Assembly (NCBI GenBank): GCA_007119005.1
Contig: SKQM01000100.1
Location: 1-10,787, forward strand
From: Thioalkalivibrio sp.
Lineage (GTDB): Bacteria; Pseudomonadota; Gammaproteobacteria; Ectothiorhodospirales; Ectothiorhodospiraceae
Direction: 5' to 3'
DNA: 10,787 nucleotides
Shown here: positions 1 through 5,636 of the stretch, piece after piece
How positions within the stretch are numbered: position 1 is the first letter of the stretch
Layout of the letters: the number at the start of each line of letters is the position of its first letter
The notes under the pieces: generated by a model
Seen by the model: the letters and a program-made list of their open reading frames with translations, nothing else
Databases searched by the model: none
Told to the model about the DNA's origin: nothing
Translations under genes and position numbers: made by a program

Positions 1-4
1 ACGA

Positions 5-1300
5 TCAGAAGTTCTGACCGGAGCAGGTCTGGGTCACGGTGTTGAAGTTCCCGCAGGAGATCGGCGGGGTCCAGTCGGCGATGATGTCGCGGCTGCCCGG
101 CAGGTGCGGCGACCAGGCATCGCCCGGGATCAGGTCGTCGGTCTGCCAGACCACGAGGAACTGTCCGTCCTCCTGGATCTCGCCGATCAGCACCGGCTTG
201 GTGATGTGGTGGTTCACCAGCATCTCGGCCATGCCGCCGGTCAGGTTCGGTACCGTCACACCCTTCAGCGCATCGATCACGGTGTCCACGTCGGTGGTGC
301 CGGCGCTTTCGACCGCCTGTACCCACATGTTGAAGCCGATGTAGTGCGCTTCCATCGGGTCGTTGGTCACCCGCCTGGTGTCACCGATGAAGGCATGCCA
401 CTTTTCGATGAACTCGGCATTCTCCGGCGTATCGACGCTCATGAAGTAGTTCCAGGCCGCCAGATGGCCGACCAGCGGGCGGGTATCCATGCCCGAGAGT
501 TCCTCCTCGCCCACCGAGAACGCGATGACCGGGATGTCTTCGGCAGACACGCCCTGGTTGCCCAGTTCGCGGTAAAAGGGCACGTTGGCGTCGCCGTTGA
601 TGGTGGAGACCACCGCGGTGGGCTTGCCCTGCTCGCCGAAGCGCTTGATCTCGGCGACGATGCTCTGCCAGTCGGAGTGACCGAACGGCGTGTAGTTGAT
701 CATGATGTCCTCGTCGGCCACGCCGTTCGCCTTGAGGTAGGCCTCGAGGATACGGTTGGTGGTGCGCGGGTACACATAATCGGTGCCGGCAAGGACCCAG
801 CGTTCGATGCCGTACTCGTTCATCAGGTAGTCGACGGCGGGGATCGCCTGCTGGTTCGGCGCGGCGCCGGTGTAGAAGATGTTGCGCGAGGACTCCTCAC
901 CCTCGTACTGCACGGGGTAGAACAGGATGCCGTTCAGCTCCTCGACCACCGGCAGCACCGACTTGCGTGCCACGGAGGTCCAGACGCCGAAGATCACGTC
1001 CACCTGGTCCTGTTCCAGCAGCTGCCGGGTGCGTTCGGCGAACAGTGGCCAGTCGGAGGCGGGGTCCACGACCACGGGCTGCAGCGGACGTCCGAGGAGG
1101 CCGCCGTTGCGGTTCTGTTCCTCGACCAGCATCAGCATCGTGTCCTTCAAGGTCGTCTCCGAGATCGCCATCGTGCCCGAGAGCGAATGCAGGATGCCGA
1201 CCTTGATCGGGTCTTCGGCCTGCGCCGCGCCGGCGGCCAGGGTGAGAGCCAGGGCGACCCCCGGAATGCGGAGGGTCCTGAGCCAGGGCGATTGAGTCAT
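5..1300 (-). CDS. urtA: Urea ABC transporter, periplasmic urea-binding protein UrtA
   Basis: This is the substrate-binding component of the UrtABCDE high-affinity urea importer and acts in the periplasm. The 431-residue protein has a Sec signal peptide (hydrophobic stretch about residues 12-26, AQA cleavage after residue 28). A type I (Peripla_BP_5/Leu-Ile-Val type) binding fold follows. The UrtA-typical segments GILHSLSGTMAISE (35-48), VVDPASDWPLFAE (77-89) and FYPVQYEGEESSRN (127-140) are present, and they favour UrtA over other members of this fold. Cys416 and Cys426 near the C-terminus could form a disulfide in the periplasm. The start is supported by AGGAG seven bases before ATG. The gene is complete, and its partner permease and ATPase genes would lie off the left edge. 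A sigma-54 promoter and NtrC-like sites upstream suggest nitrogen control. The related amide-binding protein FmdD is the main alternative and is less likely. Confidence 0.93.
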   Translation of the reverse strand: MTQSPWLRTLRIPGVALALTLAAGAAQAEDPIKVGILHSLSGTMAISETTLKDTMLMLVEEQNRNGGLLGRPLQPVVVDPASDWPLFAERTRQLLEQDQVDVIFGVWTSVARKSVLPVVEELNGILFYPVQYEGEESSRNIFYTGAAPNQQAIPAVDYLMNEYGIERWVLAGTDYVYPRTTNRILEAYLKANGVADEDIMINYTPFGHSDWQSIVAEIKRFGEQGKPTAVVSTINGDANVPFYRELGNQGVSAEDIPVIAFSVGEEELSGMDTRPLVGHLAAWNYFMSVDTPENAEFIEKWHAFIGDTRRVTNDPMEAHYIGFNMWVQAVESAGTTDVDTVIDALKGVTVPNLTGGMAEMLVNHHITKPVLIGEIQEDGQFLVVWQTDDLIPGDAWSPHLPGSRDIIADWTPPISCGNFNTVTQTCSGQNF

Positions 1301-1465
1301 GCAACGTTCTCCTGAGGTTGAGGGGTTGTTGAAACGCAGGGCCTACCCGGCAGGGCGCAACCGACCGCTCGCCCCTTGAGATGCCGTGAAGGCAATCGGT
1401 CAAGCGGCCGTTTGGGCTCAGCTGGCGCCCGCCGGCTTGCGGCAGGCTCGGTTCAGGAGTGCAGG
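1301..1465 (-). other. Presumed 5' leader of urtA
   Basis: This is the stretch between the urtA start codon and the predicted sigma-54 transcription start near 1455. I see no credible gene in it. It contains one GC-rich hairpin at 1427-1447: 8-base arms with 7 of 8 pairs and a 5-base loop. No U-tract follows, so it is not a convincing terminator. A strong Shine-Dalgarno (AGGAG) lies at the urtA end. A leader of about 155 bases is longer than most, but I recognise no riboswitch in it. Confidence 0.35.
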
Positions 1466-1481
1466 AGCAGGAAGTGTGCCA
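1466..1481 (-). promoter_or_regulatory. Sigma-54 (RpoN) -24/-12 promoter for urtA
   Basis: Read on the minus strand the site is TGGCAC-N5-CTGCT, against the consensus TGGCAC-N5-TTGCW. The -24 GG and -12 GC are both present with exactly 10 bases between them, and only one defined base differs. The implied start is near 1455, about 155 bases before urtA. Its orientation matches urtA, and urea uptake is a classic nitrogen-limitation function in proteobacteria. The sequence match is seen directly; actual use by RpoN is inferred. Confidence 0.7.
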
Positions 1482-1489
1482 GTGGCGGG

Positions 1490-1506
1490 TGAACCCAAGC
1501 GGTGCA
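1490..1506. promoter_or_regulatory. NtrC-type palindrome, promoter-proximal (site 3)
   Basis: The half-sites TGAACC and GGTGCA are separated by five bases, matching 11 of 12 defined positions of the NtrC consensus TGCACC-N5-GGTGCA. The centre (1498) is about 43 bases upstream of the predicted start and next to the -24 element. That resembles the low-affinity promoter-proximal sites of enteric glnA rather than an enhancer. Confidence 0.5.
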
Positions 1507-1590
1507 ACCCGTGCGCTGTGCCGGGGCGGGCTGGCGGCGTGAAATCAGGGGCGGCGGGAGTTCAGGGCCAGGCAGCCGTGCGGGTTCGCG

Positions 1591-1607
1591 CGCCCTGTCG
1601 TGGTGCA
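1591..1607. promoter_or_regulatory. NtrC-type half-conserved palindrome (site 2)
   Basis: The half-site GGTGCA (1602-1607) is perfect. The opposite half CGCCCT (1591-1596) matches three of six positions. The centre at 1599 lies 30 bases, close to three helical turns, from the better site centred at 1629. This is the spacing seen between paired NtrC enhancer dimers at enteric glnA. Alone it would be weak; the pairing is what supports it. Confidence 0.35.
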
Positions 1608-1620
1608 GCCCGGGGGTGGC

Positions 1621-1637
1621 CGCACCGGTTTGGTGCT
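1621..1637. promoter_or_regulatory. NtrC-type palindrome, upstream enhancer (site 1)
   Basis: GCACC-N5-GGTGC (1622-1636) is a perfect palindrome matching the core of the NtrC consensus TGCACC-N5-GGTGCA; only the outermost bases differ (10 of 12). Its centre is about 174 bases upstream of the predicted urtA start, within the usual enhancer range, and just downstream of the nudE stop. It could instead be a short hairpin ending nudE, but no T-run follows. Confidence 0.5.
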
Positions 1638-1647
1638 CACGGGTCGG

Positions 1648-2202
1648 TCAGCGGCCCTGTCCGAGCAGGTGTTCGCGTACGATGAACAGGCCGGCGATGG
1701 ATCGGGCCTCGGAGCAGTCCTCGCGTGCCAGCAGGCGGCCGAGTTCGCGAATCGACCAGGGCACGACCTCGATCTCCTCCGGCTCGTCGCCCGGAATGCG
1801 CTCCTCGTAGAGATCCTCGGCCAGCACCAGGTGGGTGGTGTGCGACATGTAGCCGGGCGCAAGCGAGAAGGCCCCGAGGTGGGTCAGGCAGCGCCCTCCA
1901 TAGCCGACTTCTTCCATGATTTCCCGGTTGGCGGCGGCGAGGATGTCCTCGCCGGGCTCGATCTTGCCCTTGGGTAGCCCGAGCTCGTAGCGATCGGTCC
2001 CGGCGGCGTACTCGCGGATCAGCAGCACGGTGTCGGGATCCGGCATCGCCGCGATGGCCACTGCGCCGCCGCTGCTCCCGACCAGGCGTTCGTAGCGGGT
2101 GCGTACGCCGTTGCTGAACTCGAGCTGCATTTCTTCGACTTCGAACAGTCGGCTGCGCGCGACCGTCCGGCGCCCATGGACCGCGGGCTTGGAACGACGC
2201 AT
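1648..2202 (-). CDS. nudE: ADP compounds hydrolase NudE (Nudix family)
   Basis: This cytoplasmic Nudix hydrolase is expected to split nucleoside diphosphate derivatives such as ADP-ribose, Ap3A and NADH into AMP plus the phosphorylated partner. The complete Nudix box (G-x5-E-x7-RE-U-x-EE-x-G-U) spans residues 79-101, with the metal-binding REIMEE at 93-98. The flanking LIREYAAGTDRYELGLPKG and the GDEPEE segment are typical of NudE rather than of NudF or other Nudix enzymes. The length of 184 residues compares with 186 in E. coli. It starts six bases after the stop of the upstream exported-protein gene, so the two are probably co-transcribed. The only SD-like run, GAGGGG, is 12 bases from ATG, so translational coupling is likely. 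yrfG nearby is also a nucleotide-cleaning enzyme and is near nudE in enteric bacteria. Confidence 0.92.
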   Translation of the reverse strand: MRRSKPAVHGRRTVARSRLFEVEEMQLEFSNGVRTRYERLVGSSGGAVAIAAMPDPDTVLLIREYAAGTDRYELGLPKGKIEPGEDILAAANREIMEEVGYGGRCLTHLGAFSLAPGYMSHTTHLVLAEDLYEERIPGDEPEEIEVVPWSIRELGRLLAREDCSEARSIAGLFIVREHLLGQGR

Positions 2203-2208
2203 CGGGGA

Positions 2209-2898
2209 TCAGCGCCCCTCGCCGTTCACCAGTCTTAACTCGGTCATCAGCCGGCCCTCGAAGGTCGCTTCGATGATCACGCCATACGGGGATTCCGTCA
2301 CCTCGAACCCGGGCTGCGCCTGCGGCTCGCTCTCGGCGAGCGACAGGTCCAGATCGCCCCAGTTCACCGCAACGGTCACCCGCATCGGAAAGTAGCCGTC
2401 CAGGTAGCGGCGCATGAAGGGGCCGTTTTCCAGCACGTACAGGCCGTCGCCGAGAATCCGCAGCATTTGCGACCGGGCACGGATGCAGAGTTCGGCGTCC
2501 GGCTGCACACGACGCAGCTGTACGCTGGCGCCCTCCACCCAGGTTTCCTCGATATTGCTCTGCGATTCGATTTCGATATCCCGAGTCGTGGCAGCATTGT
2601 AGAGAATCTGCGCCCGCCGCACGCGGTCGATGTCGTTGTGGCACTGGCGCAGCGTCACCCAGCCGTCATCGAGGCTGCTGGATACCAGGGTGATCTGGTT
2701 CTGGTGGTGGTGCACCGGGGCGTCCGGCAAGGCGTCCAGGAAGTTCAGGTTTCCTCGGTTGCTCTCGTAGCGGGGTGGATCCCAGAGGCTGTCGTCGTCG
2801 AACGGGTCGGGTTCCGCGGCCGTCGCCAGCGGCAGGGCCAGCGCCATGCATGCGGCCAGCGCCACGCCCTGAAGACGTCGTGTCGGTGTCGGGGCCAT
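2209..2898 (-). CDS. Exported protein of unknown function
   Basis: I do not recognise the family. The 229-residue product has a signal peptide: basic residues 7-8, a hydrophobic stretch about 9-27, and a likely cleavage after ATAA. LAAC at 14-17 resembles a lipobox, but the hydrophobic run continues beyond it, so ordinary signal peptidase I processing is more likely. The mature part is acidic at its start (DPFDDDSLWDPP), has HHH at 63-65, two cysteines (86 and 138) and mostly beta-rich polar sequence; there is no further membrane segment. A start 57 bases further upstream (2955) is open, but GAGAGG eight bases before 2898 and the signal peptide at that point decide for 2898. It precedes nudE by six bases and diverges from yrfG by 35 bases. 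A periplasmic location is inferred; the function is unknown. Confidence 0.75.
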   Translation of the reverse strand: MAPTPTRRLQGVALAACMALALPLATAAEPDPFDDDSLWDPPRYESNRGNLNFLDALPDAPVHHHQNQITLVSSSLDDGWVTLRQCHNDIDRVRRAQILYNAATTRDIEIESQSNIEETWVEGASVQLRRVQPDAELCIRARSQMLRILGDGLYVLENGPFMRRYLDGYFPMRVTVAVNWGDLDLSLAESEPQAQPGFEVTESPYGVIIEATFEGRLMTELRLVNGEGR

Positions 2899-2924
2899 CG
2901 TGACAACCTCTCTGCTTTTCCCGA

Positions 2925-2955
2925 GTATTACGCATGGACATCGCAAGCACGTCAA
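2925..2955 (-). promoter_or_regulatory. Candidate sigma-70 promoter for the exported-protein/nudE genes
   Basis: On the minus strand a TTGACG -35 (2955-2950) and TAATAC -10 (2930-2925) are separated by 19 bases, which is longer than ideal. The start would be near 2918, giving a leader of about 20 bases with a good ribosome site. The element overlaps the first codons of the divergent yrfG gene. Confidence 0.35.
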
Positions 2956-3653
2956 AAAATCCGGTGAATCCCTCGTTTTCCTCCACCCTGCCGTGGATGG
3001 AGATCGACACGGTGCTGTTCGACATGGATGGAACCCTGCTCGACCTCCACTTCGACAACCGCTTCTGGCGGGAACTGATTCCCGACGAGTACGCGCTGCT
3101 GCACGCGCACGAACCGGAGCTGGCGCGCCAGCGGCTGTTCGCGGAGATGGAGCGGATCCGCGGCCGCCTGCAGTGGTACTGCCTGGATCACTGGGTGCGG
3201 TTCACGGGCCTCGACCTGCTGGCTCTGAAACAGCGCCTGGTCGGACACATCGCGTTCCAGCCGCATGCGCTGCACGTGCTCGACACCCTGCGTCTGCAGG
3301 GCAAGCGCCTGGTGCTGGTGACCAACGCGCATCCGGAAGTGCTCGCGTTCAAGCACGCGCACACGGGCGTTGGCGACCACCTGCACCAGGTCATCTCCGC
3401 GCACGCGCTGGAGTGTGCGAAGGAGGAACCCTGTTTCTGGAAGCGGCTGCAGACCGTCGAGCGTTATCACCCTGCGCGGACGCTGCTGGTGGATGACAAC
3501 CTTGTCGCGCTGGGGACGGCCCGCGAGGCAGGCGTGCAGCATCTGCGCGGGATCCGTTACCCCGACACGCGGGGTCCGGCAATGGAATCGGCGGATTTCC
3601 ACCTGCTCGGGAGCCTTGCGGAGCTTTTGCCGGACCGGTTTTTGCATGGCTGA
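2934..3653 (+). CDS. yrfG: GMP/IMP nucleotidase YrfG (HAD superfamily)
   Basis: This cytoplasmic HAD-type phosphatase is known in E. coli to dephosphorylate GMP and IMP to the nucleosides. All four HAD motifs are visible: DMDGT with nucleophile Asp30 and acid/base Asp32, motif II Thr130 in LVTNAHP, motif III Lys163 in CAKEEP, and motif IV Asp187-Asp188 in LLVDDN. The cap-region signatures LDLHFDNRFW (36-45) and LQWYCLDHW (79-87) match YrfG. The length is 239 residues against about 222 in E. coli because the N-terminus is about 14 residues longer. The start at 2934 has only a weak GAG as ribosome site. GTG at 2964 or ATG at 2997 are alternatives, though 2997 would remove the conserved Trp21. 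It diverges from the exported-protein gene and is followed by hspQ after 121 bases. Confidence 0.9.
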   Translation: MDIASTSKNPVNPSFSSTLPWMEIDTVLFDMDGTLLDLHFDNRFWRELIPDEYALLHAHEPELARQRLFAEMERIRGRLQWYCLDHWVRFTGLDLLALKQRLVGHIAFQPHALHVLDTLRLQGKRLVLVTNAHPEVLAFKHAHTGVGDHLHQVISAHALECAKEEPCFWKRLQTVERYHPARTLLVDDNLVALGTAREAGVQHLRGIRYPDTRGPAMESADFHLLGSLAELLPDRFLHG

Positions 3654-3709
3654 ATCATGGGCGCGGAAGGGTAGGCCGGGCGAGGTTGCGAATCGCCACC
3701 GTCGATGGG

Positions 3710-3741
3710 GTTGAACTGGAAGTCACGCCGATTGCCCAAAT
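3710..3741 (+). promoter_or_regulatory. Weak sigma-32-like promoter candidate for hspQ
   Basis: GTTGAA (3710-3715) and GCCCAAAT (3734-3741) resemble the heat-shock elements CTTGAA and CCCCATnT, but the spacing is slightly longer than usual and both boxes are imperfect. E. coli hspQ is heat-shock regulated, which is why this was considered. No better sigma-70 promoter is apparent between yrfG and hspQ. Confidence 0.25.
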
Positions 3742-3774
3742 GATGTAAGCAGAGAACCGACCCAAGAGGTGTAT

Positions 3775-4086
3775 ATGCGCAACGCGGCATTTGCGATTGG
3801 ACAGATCATCCATGTCCGGGACGGCGACATGCGTGGCGTCGTCGTGGACGTGGATGAACATTTCCAGGCGCCGGCAGAGATTCCGGACAAGGTCCGCTTG
3901 TCCTTGCCGAATCCCGAACAGCCCTGGTACTACGTGCTGGTCGATGGCTCGGAAGAACGGATCTACGTGGCGGAGGAAAGCGTGCAGCCTGACGCCGACG
4001 ACTCCCCGGTGGACCACCCGGGCCTCGAGCAGTTCTTCCGCCACTTCGACGCCGGTCGCTACCATCCCCAGTACCGGTTGAATTGA
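3775..4086 (+). CDS. hspQ: Heat shock protein HspQ
   Basis: This is a small cytoplasmic protein of the YccV-like (hemimethylated-DNA-binding-like) fold. In enterics HspQ is heat-induced, promotes degradation of certain proteins and acts as a specificity enhancer of Lon protease. The product is 103 residues (E. coli 105). It has the family's FAIGQ opening (6-10), RGVVVDVD (20-27), PWYYVLVDGSEERIYVAEE in the centre and the C-terminal RLN ending. ATG at 3775 is preferred because AAGAGG ends five bases before it; the in-frame GTG at 3769 would overlap that ribosome site. It may be read through from yrfG or from its own promoter in the 121-base gap. Confidence 0.9.
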   Translation: MRNAAFAIGQIIHVRDGDMRGVVVDVDEHFQAPAEIPDKVRLSLPNPEQPWYYVLVDGSEERIYVAEESVQPDADDSPVDHPGLEQFFRHFDAGRYHPQYRLN

Positions 4087-4090
4087 GACA

Positions 4091-4118
4091 GGGCTGGCCC
4101 CCGGCAAGAAACCAGCCC
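4091..4118 (+). terminator. Hairpin after hspQ, possible terminator
   Basis: GGGCTGG (4091-4097) pairs perfectly with CCAGCCC (4112-4118) around a 14-base loop, starting five bases after the hspQ stop. Three more bases can pair on each side if one C is bulged. No T-run follows, so intrinsic termination is doubtful. It could be part of the REP-like stretch that follows. Confidence 0.35.
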
Positions 4119-4140
4119 CTGACTGATCGCAGGGCCCGGG

Positions 4141-4172
4141 CCGGTTGCCGAGGGGGCTCGCCTCCCACAGGC
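4141..4172 (-). repeat. Possible REP-like sequence
   Basis: Read on the minus strand this begins GTGGGAGGCGAG, then CCCC, then CTCGGC. That gives an imperfect hairpin (CGAG/CTCG core) behind a GTGG-type head, the general layout of REP sequences in gammaproteobacteria. Only one copy lies in the window, so repetition in the genome cannot be shown here. No RAYT transposase is present. Confidence 0.3.
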
Positions 4173-4182
4173 TTTTGCACCC

Positions 4183-4199
4183 CCGAACCGGTTGTTCGG
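4183..4199. repeat. Short perfect inverted repeat
   Basis: CCGAAC and GTTCGG form a perfect 6-base stem with a 5-base loop, and the centre contains ACCGGT. No T-run follows on either strand. It lies in the 267-base gap between hspQ and the TauE-like gene, where I see no gene. It may belong to the same intergenic repeat as the neighbouring hairpins. Confidence 0.35.
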
Positions 4200-4353
4200 C
4201 GGGAGGCCAGCGCGTTGCTGATCGCCTTTCCGGCTCGGGCGGTGTGCTGGCCGGTCCGATGATGCACAATCGGGCGATGTCCGTGACCCGTTTCCCGCAC
4301 TTTCGCCGTGATCCCGGTGCGAACCCGCGCCGGCGCGCCCGACCAGGCCTTTG

Positions 4354-5016
4354 ATGGACGTCGGTACCCTCGTTGCGGCGTTTGCCGTCGGCGTCCTCGG
4401 CGGTGTGCACTGCCTCGGCATGTGCGGCGGGATCGTCGGTGCGATTTCCGTCAGTCACGCCGGGTCCGCATCTGCGACCTGGCCCCGCCTGCTCGCCTAC
4501 AACCTGGGCCGGATGAGCAGTTACGTGATCGCCGGCGCCCTGGCGGGGCTGCTCGGCGCGGCCTTGCTCGGTGCGCTGCCGCAGGGCCAGCGGTTGCTGG
4601 AACTGCTCGCCGCGGTCTTCCTGATCCTGCTCGGCCTCTACCTTGGGGGCTGGTGGCCGATCCTCGCGCGACTCGAGCGCTTGGGCGGGCCGGTCTGGCG
4701 CCGGATCGAGCCGCTGGGGCGGCGCTTCATTCCGGTGCGGCACGCGGGACAGGCCTTCGTCGTTGGCGGCCTCTGGGGATGGCTCCCCTGCGGGCTGGTG
4801 TACAGCGTGCTGATCTGGACGCTCGCGGCGGGCAGCGCGGCCGACGGTGCGCTGCTGATGGCGGCCTTCGCGCTGGGGACGTTGCCGAACCTGATGCTGA
4901 TGGGCCTGTTCGCGGCACGGCTGGCCCGGTTCGTTCGCGACGAGCGCGTCCGGCAGGCTGCGGGCGCCCTGCTGATCGCCTACGGCGTTTGGCGAATCGT
5001 CACGATCCTGATCTGA
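4354..5016 (+). CDS. TauE/SafE-like small integral membrane protein (COG2836 type)
   Basis: The 220-residue inner-membrane protein has about six hydrophobic segments (roughly residues 4-30, 55-75, 80-100, 132-158, 165-190 and 203-219). It carries the subgroup's motif GVHCLGMCGG (17-26), with His19, Cys20 and Cys24, and a matching WLPCGLVYS (143-151) with Cys146. This layout is that of the small sulfite-exporter-like/DsbD-transmembrane-like family often found near cbb3 oxidase (cco) genes, where a role in metal handling or oxidase maturation is suspected but not settled. No cco gene is visible here. ATG at 4354 was chosen over the in-frame TTG at 4351; the ribosome site is weak. It converges on the DUF4426 gene 80 bases away, with no clear terminator between them. 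Confidence 0.8.
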   Translation: MDVGTLVAAFAVGVLGGVHCLGMCGGIVGAISVSHAGSASATWPRLLAYNLGRMSSYVIAGALAGLLGAALLGALPQGQRLLELLAAVFLILLGLYLGGWWPILARLERLGGPVWRRIEPLGRRFIPVRHAGQAFVVGGLWGWLPCGLVYSVLIWTLAAGSAADGALLMAAFALGTLPNLMLMGLFAARLARFVRDERVRQAAGALLIAYGVWRIVTILI

Positions 5017-5096
5017 CCGGTGGGCCATGGGCGCTGCCCGCGGCTTTCCCGCTGATAACGGCGCTGTTTCCGGGTTGGCGAGCCGTGTCGAGCGGT

Positions 5097-5549
5097 TCAG
5101 TAGTGGTAGAACACCTGACGGAAATTGACCGGCATCACTTCGTCTCCGCCCTCGGCGGTCACCTGCAGGCGGAAATCGACGACTTCGCCCGGGCGTATCG
5201 GCACCTCCGCAAGGTGGTAGAAGGCATCCCCGTCGCGAATCTCGCGGAAGCGCAGGTGCCGCACCTGCCGGTAAAGATTCACGGCCTGTCCCTTGACCTT
5301 GCCGGATACCGGTTGCAGCGTATCGCCATCGCGCTCCATGATCACGACATTGACCAGCGCACGGCTCCTGCTGCGGCGAAGGTCGTACGCCCTGGCAACC
5401 TCGGGCGAGAGGAAGTAGGTACTGAGTACCGTGTAGTGCACCACGTAGCGGTCGAATTCGACCTCATTCGCCTGGACGGGACCGGCGGCCAACAGCAGGC
5501 CCAGAACGCCGATCCAGGTGCTCACCCACAGCCTGCGCGTATTTGTCAT
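5097..5549 (-). CDS. DUF4426 domain-containing exported protein
   Basis: This 150-residue protein has a signal peptide (hydrophobic residues about 8-23, VQA cleavage after 27) and a single DUF4426-type domain. That family is small, periplasmic and of unknown function. Typical features are the opening FDRYVVHYTVLSTYFLSPEVA, a central basic run, and the closing GEVVDFRLQVT...VNFRQVFYHY. Its start is supported by GGAGGAG upstream of ATG. In Pseudomonas the same gene type (PA0388) lies in the metX-metW-yggT-proC-yggS neighbourhood, which fits this context. Here it is directly downstream of yggT with an 87-base gap. The function is unknown; a link to the neighbours is only positional. Confidence 0.82.
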   Translation of the reverse strand: MTNTRRLWVSTWIGVLGLLLAAGPVQANEVEFDRYVVHYTVLSTYFLSPEVARAYDLRRSRSRALVNVVIMERDGDTLQPVSGKVKGQAVNLYRQVRHLRFREIRDGDAFYHLAEVPIRPGEVVDFRLQVTAEGGDEVMPVNFRQVFYHY

Positions 5550-5593
5550 CCTGAAGTCTCCTCCGTGTCCCGCTGGTCCAGGTTCCCTAAACC

Positions 5594-5599
5594 AGTGTA
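5594..5599 (-). promoter_or_regulatory. Extended -10 promoter candidate for the DUF4426 gene
   Basis: On the minus strand the sequence is TGC-TACACT, an extended -10 pattern (TGnTAnnnT), with the implied start near 5587 and a leader of about 38 bases. The -35 region is poor (TTCGAA at 15 bases' spacing). It would give the DUF4426 gene its own transcript separate from yggT. Confidence 0.35.
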
Positions 5600-5636
5600 G
5601 CAGCCCACGGCATTTTCGAACGCGTGGTTTACGACC

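Noticed and set aside
104..1315. Long open frame of 403 codons antisense to urtA
   Set aside because: It is a shadow frame in GC-rich DNA. Its product is a His/Asp/Arg/Val-rich low-complexity translation with no recognisable domain, while the opposite strand encodes a complete UrtA.
1427..1447. Hairpin as a terminator or riboswitch in the urtA leader
   Set aside because: The stem is short, no U-run follows, and I recognise no riboswitch class.
4259..4354. Small frame of 31 codons whose TGA overlaps the ATG of the TauE-like gene, as a possible leader peptide
   Set aside because: There is no ribosome site and the product is arginine-rich with nothing recognisable. The overlap could be chance in GC-rich DNA.
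3655..5028. 457-codon open frame on the minus strand spanning hspQ, the gap and the TauE-like gene
   Set aside because: The composition (Gln, Arg, Pro, Glu rich) is that of a frame shadow, and it covers two well-supported plus-strand genes.
4308..5600. 430-codon plus-strand frame across the TauE-like and DUF4426 genes
   Set aside because: It reads out of frame through one recognised gene and antisense through another; no domain is visible.
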